This document shows, one piece after another, positions 1 through 4,911 of a DNA stretch of 9,640 nt. The notes under the pieces were generated by a model that saw only the letters and a list, made by a program, of their open reading frames with translations, was not told where the DNA came from and ran no database searches. This stretch comes from Burkholderiaceae bacterium (GTDB lineage: Bacteria; Pseudomonadota; Gammaproteobacteria; Burkholderiales; Burkholderiaceae_C): NCBI GenBank assembly GCA_017853735.1, contig JAFMJA010000091.1, forward strand, positions 1 to 9,640, written 5' to 3'. The position numbers and the translations under genes are program-made. The number at the start of each line of letters is the position of its first letter. Positions within the stretch are counted from its first letter, which is position 1.

Positions 1-814
1 TGAGCAGGCCCTGGGCCGATTCGCCCTGGGCGTCCAGCGTGCCGTCGGTCAGGAAGCCTGAGCCCATCAGCGGAATGGTTTTCTTCAGACCGGCCGCGTC
101 GTAGTCCTTGACAAACTTGACCGCGCCGCCGCCAGCGAAGAAGGCAAAGACCACATCGGGCTTCTGCGCGGCGATCTCGGTCAGCAGCGCCTGGAACTCG
201 ACATTGGGAAAGGGCAGGGTGAGGTTCTTCATGATCTTGCCGCCGCCCTTCTCAAAGGCCTCGCTGAAGCCTTTGACGGTCTCGTTGCCCGCCGCATAGC
301 CCCAGGTGATGGTCATGGCGCGCTTGTAGCCCTTCTGCGCAGCCAGTACCCCCGTGGCATAGCCAGGCTGCCAGTTGCTGAAGCTCGAGCGGATGATGTG
401 CGGCGCACACAGGGCGCCGGTGATCTCGTCGGCGCCGGCATTGGGCACGATCAGCATGGTCTTGCCGTCGCGCACCGCACGCGCCATGGCCAGGGCCACG
501 CCGGAGTGGACTGTGCCGACCACGACATCGACATTGTCACGCTTGATCAGCTTGTTGATGTTGTCGGTCGCCTTGGCCGGGTCGCTCTCGTCATCGACCT
601 TGAAATACTGGATCTCGCGGCCGCCAAGCTTGCCGCCGTTCTGGTCGACATAGAGCTTGAAGCCATTCTCGATGGCCGTGCCCAGGGCGGCAAAGGTGCC
701 GGTGGCCGGCAGCATCAGCCCCACCTTGAGCTTGGGCGCAGATTGGGCCAGGGCCAGTGGGCTTGCCAGGGTGGCAATGGCCAGGGCCAGGGTGGTGCAG
801 CGTATCAGTTTCAT
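1..814 (-). CDS. ABC transporter periplasmic substrate-binding protein, HAAT/branched-chain amino acid type, probably for benzoate (partial)
   Basis: The reading frame opens at ATG 814 and stays open to the left edge, so 271 codons of an expected 380-400 are present and the C-terminus lies outside the window. An AAAGGAGA ribosome binding site sits about 6 bases before the ATG. Residues 1-23 form a classic signal peptide (basic MKLIR, hydrophobic core, ALA cleavage site before Q24). The mature part looks like the type-1 periplasmic binding fold of the LivJ/LivK class: VGLMLPATGTFAALG at 31-45, DDESDP at 74-79 and VVGTVHSGVALAM at 98-110. Proteins of this class bind small ligands for LivHMGF-type ABC importers. 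It is the last visible gene of the leftward operon, 11 bases after the hydrolase stop, so benzoate or a related aromatic acid is the likely ligand. That is inference from context; the fold assignment is firm. The permease and ATPase genes would be expected further left. Confidence 0.9.
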   Translation of the reverse strand, partial: MKLIRCTTLALAIATLASPLALAQSAPKLKVGLMLPATGTFAALGTAIENGFKLYVDQNGGKLGGREIQYFKVDDESDPAKATDNINKLIKRDNVDVVVGTVHSGVALAMARAVRDGKTMLIVPNAGADEITGALCAPHIIRSSFSNWQPGYATGVLAAQKGYKRAMTITWGYAAGNETVKGFSEAFEKGGGKIMKNLTLPFPNVEFQALLTEIAAQKPDVVFAFFAGGGAVKFVKDYDAAGLKKTIPLMGSGFLTDGTLDAQGESAQGLL

Positions 815-825
815 GCAAGTCTCCT

Positions 826-1656
826 TTACGGTTTGAACGAGTTTCGTTGAAAAAAATCGGTGACAGCAGCCATCACCTGCTGCGGCTGGTCGCGTTGGGG
901 AGAGTGAGCACAATGGGCTAAGGCCAGCAATTCACAGTCCTGGACCAGTCGGGCAATGCCTCGAATCTGTTCCATTGTGCCGTATTCATCGTCCTCGCCC
1001 TGAATGGCCAGCACCGGGCAGCGCAGCCTGGCCACTTCGGCTTCGATCGACCAGGCACGGAATCCGGGATCGAGCCAGGCCCGGTTCCAGCCCCAGAAGG
1101 CGGAGTCGGGGTCGTCGTGGTAACGCGCCAGTCGCTGACGCAAGTCGGTGCTCTGGTAGGTGTGGCGGGCCTTTTCGATGCTGGCCAGCGACAGGTCTTC
1201 CACAAAGATGTGCGGGGCCAGCGCAATCACACCGGTAACCCTTTGTGTGTAGCGGGCCGCGTAGAGCAGGGCTATCGAGGCGCCATCGCTGTGGCCAAAC
1301 AGCCAGACCTTGTCCTGCTCGCCCAGACCCAGGGCCTGGAGCAGGGCGGGCATCACCTCGTAGGCCTGGCGATGCATGAAGTCGGCCTGCCAGACCTCTT
1401 GCGGTGCACGCGGGGTGGAGCGCCCATAGCCCGGACGCGACCAGACCAGGCCTCGGCAGCCCAGGGCATCGCACAGCTGCTGGGGAAAGTCCTTCCACAT
1501 CGCCAGCGAGCCCAGGCCTTCGTGCAGAAATACCATCAGCGGCGCCTGTTCGCGCTCGGGTGAAATCCAGCCATATTCGATGCGCATCGCCTGGCCGCGC
1601 CAGGCGATGGTGGCGAACTCAATACTGGAATCGACGGTCTGGGCGATGGCACTCAA
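826..1656 (-). CDS. alpha/beta-fold hydrolase of the box cluster
   Basis: This 276-residue protein has the alpha/beta hydrolase pattern: HEGLGS at 45-50 in the oxyanion-hole loop, nucleophile elbow GHSDGAS at 121-127 with Ser123, acid candidate in QGEDDE at 219-224 (Asp222 or Asp223), and a C-terminal histidine in HCAHSPQRD (His251, alternatively His248). No signal peptide is seen, so it should be cytoplasmic. The start is TTG at 1656-1654, which overlaps the ligase stop as TTGA and has AGGAGG about 10 bases upstream, typical of translational coupling. An internal ATG at residue 24 would leave the core intact but has weaker positional support. Hydrolases of this kind recur in box clusters, but their substrate is not settled to my knowledge. 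A thioesterase that relieves CoA trapping, or an ester or lactone hydrolase, would both fit. Family call firm, reaction unknown. Confidence 0.88.
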   Translation of the reverse strand: MSAIAQTVDSSIEFATIAWRGQAMRIEYGWISPEREQAPLMVFLHEGLGSLAMWKDFPQQLCDALGCRGLVWSRPGYGRSTPRAPQEVWQADFMHRQAYEVMPALLQALGLGEQDKVWLFGHSDGASIALLYAARYTQRVTGVIALAPHIFVEDLSLASIEKARHTYQSTDLRQRLARYHDDPDSAFWGWNRAWLDPGFRAWSIEAEVARLRCPVLAIQGEDDEYGTMEQIRGIARLVQDCELLALAHCAHSPQRDQPQQVMAAVTDFFQRNSFKP

Positions 1657-3227
1657 GACTTGCCAGCCTCCTGCTCGCGCAGGCGAAAGCGCTGGATCTT
1701 GCCGGTGGCAGTCTTGGGCAGTTCGCTGACGAACTCGATGAAGCGCGGGTACTTGTAGGGTGCCAGCTTGTCCTTGACGAAGGCCTTGAGCTCAGCCTCA
1801 TCGGCGCTTGCACCTGGCTTGAGCACCACAAAGGCCTTGGTTTTGGTCAGGCCATCGGCATCTTCCTTGCCGATCACTGCGGCTTCCAGCACCGCCGGGT
1901 GTTGCACCAGAGTGGCCTCGACCTCGAAGGGGCTGACATAGATGCCGCTGACCTTGAGCATGTCGTCGCTACGGCCCGCGTAGGTGTAGCTGCCATCGGG
2001 ATTGCGCACATATTTGTCGCCGCTCTTGGTCCAGCCGCCCTGGAAGGTCTCGCGGGATTTGACGCGGTTGCCCCAGTACATCATGGCCGAAGACGGGCCC
2101 TGGATGTAGAGGTCACCCGGCTCGCCATCGGGCACCGGCTGACCGTCTTCGGCCATCAGCTTGATCTCGTAGCCTGGCACCGGCCAGCCGGTGGAGCCGT
2201 AGCGCACCCGATCGGGCTGGTTGGACAGGTAGATATGCAGCATTTCAGTAGAGCCGATGCCGTCAACAATATGCACCCCATAGTGGGCGGTGAAGCGTTC
2301 ACCCAGCTCCGAGGGCAAGGCTTCGCCCGCAGAGGAGCACATGCGCAAGCCCACCTCGCTGGCACCTGGCAAGGCCGGGTGGGCCAGCATGCCGGCATAA
2401 CCAGTGGGTGCGCCGAAAAAGATGGTGGGCTTGATGCCACCGACCTCGCCCCGCCAGCGCTTGAACACCGCATCGGGCGTGGGGCGCTCAGGCATCAGCA
2501 AGGTGGTGGCGCCCACGCTCAGGGGGAAGGTCAGGGCGTTGCCCAGGCCATAGGCAAAGAACAGCTTGGCGGCTGAAAAACAGACATCGTCTTCACGCAG
2601 CTGCAGCAGCTTGCGGCCATAGAGCTCGCTGGTCCAGTAAGGGTTGGCATGGGTATGTACCGTGCCCTTGGGTCGGCCGGTGGAACCCGAGGAATAGAGC
2701 CAGAAGCCCGGGTCGTCCGCGCCGGTGGCGGCTGGGTCTGTGGCCGGTGCATGGCTTGCGAGCAAGGCGTCCAAGGCCTGCTCGCCCGGGTTGAGCGGAC
2801 CCGCTGGGCGCGACACCAGCACCGCGCCCAGCTCATGGGCGCTTTGGCTGATCGCATTGCGCAGGGTGGGCAGCAGCGCGCCCGAGACCAGCAGGGCCTG
2901 CGCGCGTGAGTGCGCCAGCATGTAGGCATAGTCCTCGGCGGTGAGCAGGGTGTTGACCGCCACCGGCACGACGCCGGCGTACAGGGCGCCCAGAAAGGCC
3001 ACCGGCCAGTCATTGACATCGAGCATGGCCAGCAGCACCCGTTCTTCGCGCTTGATGCCCAGGCTTTTCAGTGTACTGGCCATGCGACGTACCTGCTCCT
3101 CGAGCTGACCGTAGCTCAGGCTGCCGGCATCATCGATAAAAGCCGTCTTGTCGGGGCGGGCGCGATTGAGTTCGAGCAGATGGGCCGCGAAATTGAATTT
3201 CTCAGGAAGGGGGGCGGGTGGGTTCAC
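1653..3227 (-). CDS. bclA: benzoate-CoA ligase (EC 6.2.1.25)
   Basis: Adenylate-forming enzyme that activates benzoate with ATP and CoA to benzoyl-CoA, the entry step and source of the BoxR inducer. Taking GTG 3227-3225 as start gives 524 residues, the usual length for this family. CAGGAGA lies about 6 bases upstream of it. An open frame continues upstream to an ATG at 3434, but those 69 extra codons run through the DUF4863 gene and lack protein-like character. Motifs: ATP-binding YSSGSTGRPKG at 178-188, aromatic-pocket region KLFFAYGLGN at 221-230, GIGSTEML at 323-330, SGDKY at 402-406, hinge GRSDDMLKVSGIYVSPFEVE at 418-437, and catalytic Lys510 in PKTATGK at 504-510. All are intact. It is the second gene of the leftward operon, 64 bases after the DUF4863 gene, and overlaps the hydrolase gene by four bases. 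A hydroxybenzoate-CoA ligase is a close alternative, but the box context favours benzoate. Confidence 0.95.
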   Translation of the reverse strand: MNPPAPLPEKFNFAAHLLELNRARPDKTAFIDDAGSLSYGQLEEQVRRMASTLKSLGIKREERVLLAMLDVNDWPVAFLGALYAGVVPVAVNTLLTAEDYAYMLAHSRAQALLVSGALLPTLRNAISQSAHELGAVLVSRPAGPLNPGEQALDALLASHAPATDPAATGADDPGFWLYSSGSTGRPKGTVHTHANPYWTSELYGRKLLQLREDDVCFSAAKLFFAYGLGNALTFPLSVGATTLLMPERPTPDAVFKRWRGEVGGIKPTIFFGAPTGYAGMLAHPALPGASEVGLRMCSSAGEALPSELGERFTAHYGVHIVDGIGSTEMLHIYLSNQPDRVRYGSTGWPVPGYEIKLMAEDGQPVPDGEPGDLYIQGPSSAMMYWGNRVKSRETFQGGWTKSGDKYVRNPDGSYTYAGRSDDMLKVSGIYVSPFEVEATLVQHPAVLEAAVIGKEDADGLTKTKAFVVLKPGASADEAELKAFVKDKLAPYKYPRFIEFVSELPKTATGKIQRFRLREQEAGKS

Positions 3228-3291
3228 GGTGTGTCTCCTGCCAGGTGTGCTGTGGTTTTGGTGCGGGGCGTGTGGGGGAATCAGCGGATTT

Positions 3292-3771
3292 TTACTCGCC
3301 AGTGAACTCGATGGCCCCTTGCGGCAACAGGTACAGCACCAGGGCCCGGCCCTGACTGACCGTGGGCCGATGGGCACTGCCGGGGGGCAGCACCAGCCAG
3401 CCGGCTGCATGCTGGTCAAACAAGGCGCCTTCATCCAGCGGCATCACCAGGTCGATCTCACCGTGCGGGTGGCGGTGGTGCGGGCCCACGACATTGTGCA
3501 TATCCACCACATCCACCGAAAAGCCCCGCAGCTCAGGTGCAGGCTTGAAGATGCGACCATAGCGGATGCCGCCGCCCTCGCGCTGGCACAGCCAGCCCGC
3601 CTTGGTGCCCGCGATGCAGGCTGCGCGCAAGCCCTGATAGCTGGCGGTCTGGGCGCCATGGTGCTGCTCCAGCCACTGCTCGAGTTGCTGGTCGAGCGCT
3701 CGGCTGCCGATCTGCTGGCACAGCTCGGCGATCTGGGCGCGAAATGTTTCGGGCGTGTGTTCTCTTGCCAT
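3292..3771 (-). CDS. DUF4863 family cupin-like protein (related to 4-hydroxylaminobenzoate lyase PnbB)
   Basis: This 159-residue cytoplasmic protein is the first gene of the leftward operon. The N-terminal ~60 residues look helical. The C-terminal half has a cupin signature: H99-x-H101 then Glu105 (GPHHRHPHGEID, 96-107), followed by a second motif with PPGSAH at 129-134 supplying His134. These residues could bind a divalent metal. From memory, the family is DUF4863 and includes proteins named 4-hydroxylaminobenzoate lyase (PnbB) from nitrobenzoate degraders; members also recur in box clusters, where no nitro substrate is expected. Its role here is unknown. Handling a benzoate-derived intermediate or a side product of epoxidation is only a guess. 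The ATG at 3771 has no strong Shine-Dalgarno sequence (TTTTAAACC before it) and lies about 26 bases after the predicted transcription start. Confidence 0.85.
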   Translation of the reverse strand: MAREHTPETFRAQIAELCQQIGSRALDQQLEQWLEQHHGAQTASYQGLRAACIAGTKAGWLCQREGGGIRYGRIFKPAPELRGFSVDVVDMHNVVGPHHRHPHGEIDLVMPLDEGALFDQHAAGWLVLPPGSAHRPTVSQGRALVLYLLPQGAIEFTGE

Positions 3772-3782
3772 GGTTTAAAAGA

Positions 3783-3796
3783 TGCAGTATTGTGCT
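3783..3796. promoter_or_regulatory. putative BoxR operator, TGCA-N6-TGCT (DUF4863-proximal)
   Basis: TGCAGTATTGTGCT lies over the predicted start of the leftward operon. TGCA direct repeats are, as I recall, the operator element of BoxR and its relative BzdR. With the flanking GACAGG it forms the left arm of an inverted repeat whose right arm ends at 3845. It closely resembles TGCAGTATGATGCA at 4826-4839 in front of boxC. Confidence 0.55.
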
Positions 3797-3824
3797 GACA
3801 GGAACTTTAGAGCGATAATAAGAT
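3795..3824 (+). promoter_or_regulatory. predicted boxR promoter
   Basis: CTGACA (3795-3800, 5/6 match to -35) is followed after 18 bases by TAAGAT (3819-3824, 4/6 match to -10), giving a start near 3831 and a leader of about 35 bases before the boxR ATG. It interlocks with the opposite-strand promoter, so two polymerases could not bind at once. The -10 is weak and alternatives such as TATAAC at 3846-3851 exist without a good -35. Confidence 0.4.
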
Positions 3825-3832
3825 CCTGTCAA
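3804..3832 (-). promoter_or_regulatory. promoter of the leftward DUF4863-bclA-hydrolase-transporter operon
   Basis: On the minus strand a perfect -35 hexamer TTGACA (3832-3827) is followed, after exactly 17 bases, by TAAAGT (3809-3804), a 4/6 match to the -10 consensus. Transcription would start near 3797, about 26 bases before the DUF4863 ATG. TGCA-N6-TGCT sites lie at both ends: one touches the -35, the other covers the predicted start. Predicted from sequence only. Confidence 0.65.
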
Positions 3833-3845
3833 GCATTATATTGCA
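3832..3845. promoter_or_regulatory. putative BoxR operator, TGCA-N6-TGCT (boxR-proximal, inverted)
   Basis: On the minus strand this reads TGCAATATAATGCT and runs directly into the -35 TTGACA of the leftward promoter, while on the plus strand it covers the predicted boxR start. A repressor bound here could block both promoters, giving autoregulation of boxR as well as control of the ligase operon. Confidence 0.55.
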
Positions 3846-3865
3846 TATAACGGAAATCCAAGATC

Positions 3866-4783
3866 ATGGTCGAGATTGAATCCAAGGCAACCGAGCCAGC
3901 CCAGTCGCATGATGCAGCCCGCCACCCCTTTCTGGTAGCCCTGGGCGAACGGGTCAAGTCGCAACGGCTCAGGCGCGGCCTGACCCGCAAGGTGCTGGCG
4001 CAGACTGCCGGGGTGTCCGAGCGCCATCTGGCCAATATGGAGTATGGGGTGGGCAATGCCTCCATCCTGGTCTTGCTGGATGTGGCGCGTGCCCTGCAGT
4101 GCTCGCTGGCTGAGCTGCTGGGCGATTTCAGCACTGCCAGCCCGGAGTGGCTGCTAATCCGTGAGCTGCTGCAGGGCCAGGACGAGGGCGCGCTGAAACA
4201 GGTGCGCCTGGCCATCCGGGAGACCCTGGGCTCGCCGGACCGCGGCACCGCGCATTCGCGCTGTGTGGCCCTGGTGGGCTTGCGCGGTGCGGGCAAGAGC
4301 ACCTTGGGTCGTCTGCTTGCCGAGGACCTGGGCTTTCCTTTTCTGGAGCTGAGCCGGGAAATCGAAAAATTCGCCGGCTGCTCGATCGGCGAGATCCAGG
4401 CTCTCTATGGGCAATCGGCCTATCGCCGCTATGAGCGGCGTGCGCTGGAAGAAGCCATCCAGTCCCAGCCCGAGGCGGTGCTGGCAACGCCCGGGGGGAT
4501 TGTGTCCGATCCGGCCAATTTCAATCTGATGCTGCATCACTGCACCTCGGTCTGGCTCAAGGCCGAGCCCGAAGACCATATGCGCCGGGTGATGGCCCAG
4601 GGCGACACCCGGCCGATGACCGCCAGCTCCGAGGCTATGGAAGACCTGCGCGCCATTCTGGCCGGGCGGGCCGCCTTCTATGCCAAGGCAGATCTGTGGG
4701 TGGATACCAGCGCCCAGCCGCTGGATGAAACCTTTCATCAGCTGCGTGCCCAGGTCCGGTCTTTTTTGAGCCTGCCGGCTTAA
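3866..4783 (+). CDS. boxR: BoxR, benzoyl-CoA-responsive repressor (XRE HTH plus shikimate-kinase-like domain)
   Basis: This 305-residue cytoplasmic regulator has an XRE/Cro-type helix-turn-helix at about 26-86 (GERVKSQRLRRGLTRKVLAQTAGVSERHLANMEYGVGN region) and, after a linker, a C-terminal domain resembling shikimate kinase from about 133 to the end. The P-loop GLRGAGKST is at 138-146, YRRYERRALEE at 186-196 matches the kinase FRxxE region, TPGG is at 208-211, and DTRPM at 247-251 matches the lid arginine. BoxR and BzdR have exactly this two-domain plan. In them the kinase-like part senses benzoyl-CoA and DNA binding is to TGCA-repeat operators; benzoyl-CoA relieves repression. The gene stands between the two box operons and is divergent from the ligase operon. 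The ATG at 3866 has only a weak GGAA upstream. The low-GC DNA on both sides carries candidate operators. Confidence 0.95.
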   Translation: MVEIESKATEPAQSHDAARHPFLVALGERVKSQRLRRGLTRKVLAQTAGVSERHLANMEYGVGNASILVLLDVARALQCSLAELLGDFSTASPEWLLIRELLQGQDEGALKQVRLAIRETLGSPDRGTAHSRCVALVGLRGAGKSTLGRLLAEDLGFPFLELSREIEKFAGCSIGEIQALYGQSAYRRYERRALEEAIQSQPEAVLATPGGIVSDPANFNLMLHHCTSVWLKAEPEDHMRRVMAQGDTRPMTASSEAMEDLRAILAGRAAFYAKADLWVDTSAQPLDETFHQLRAQVRSFLSLPA

Positions 4784-4785
4784 TT

Positions 4786-4799
4786 TGCAACAAAATGCA
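4786..4799. promoter_or_regulatory. putative BoxR operator, TGCA-N6-TGCA (distal, boxC side)
   Basis: TGCAACAAAATGCA begins 3 bases after the boxR stop codon, upstream of the predicted boxC promoter, with the 6-base spacing of the other sites. A position outside the promoter would suit cooperative binding with the sites at 4815-4839. Assignment rests on motif and position. Confidence 0.5.
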
Positions 4800-4807
4800 T
4801 AAATTTA

Positions 4808-4836
4808 TTGATTTTGCAAAAAATATGCAGTATGAT
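4808..4836 (+). promoter_or_regulatory. predicted boxC (boxCBA) promoter
   Basis: TTGATT (4808-4813, 4/6) and TATGAT (4831-4836, 5/6) are separated by 17 bases. Transcription would start near 4843, about 70 bases before the boxC ATG. TGCA boxes lie in the spacer and across the -10, so a bound repressor would exclude RNA polymerase. A second option is TTGCAA (4814-4819) with CATAAT (4838-4843), spacer 18. Confidence 0.6.
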
Positions 4837-4839
4837 GCA
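4815..4839. promoter_or_regulatory. putative BoxR operator cluster over the boxC promoter (three TGCA boxes)
   Basis: TGCA occurs at 4815-4818, 4826-4829 and 4836-4839, with spacings of 7 and then 6 bases. The last pair, TGCAGTATGATGCA, shares its first eight bases with the site at 3783-3796 and contains the -10 TATGAT. Five TGCA boxes in 54 bases of a GC-rich region is far above chance. Predicted; binding has not been tested here. Confidence 0.6.
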
Positions 4840-4855
4840 TAATGTTGATTGATGA

Positions 4856-4881
4856 CCGGTGCCCAACACCGGAGCTTTTTT
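4856..4881 (+). terminator. intrinsic-terminator-like hairpin between boxR and boxC, inside the predicted boxC leader
   Basis: CCGGTG (4856-4861) pairs perfectly with CACCGG (4867-4872) around a five-base loop CCCAA, followed by AGC and six T (4876-4881). It could end boxR transcription. The predicted boxC promoter lies upstream of it, so boxC transcripts must also pass it unless another start exists. The three-base gap before the T run may weaken it. Confidence 0.5.
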
Positions 4882-4911
4882 GCATCCTGAGCCAACCATT
4901 TGGAGACCTGC

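Noticed and set aside
398..850. Plus-strand open frame opposite the substrate-binding protein
   Set aside because: The minus-strand frame has a signal peptide, a ribosome binding site and binding-protein motifs; this one has none.
1404..2576. 390-codon plus-strand open frame opposite the hydrolase and ligase genes
   Set aside because: Antisense to two genes with intact motifs, and no family features in its translation.
3228..3434. N-terminal extension of benzoate-CoA ligase from an upstream ATG at 3434
   Set aside because: It overlaps the DUF4863 gene, is rich in Cys, Pro and Arg with no family similarity, and the GTG at 3227 has a good ribosome binding site and gives the usual protein length.
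4900..4911. TTG start for boxC at 4900, and likewise TTG for boxB at 6642
   Set aside because: In both cases the TTG overlaps the Shine-Dalgarno sequence of an ATG 12 bases later; the ATG starts at 4912 and 6654 are preferred.
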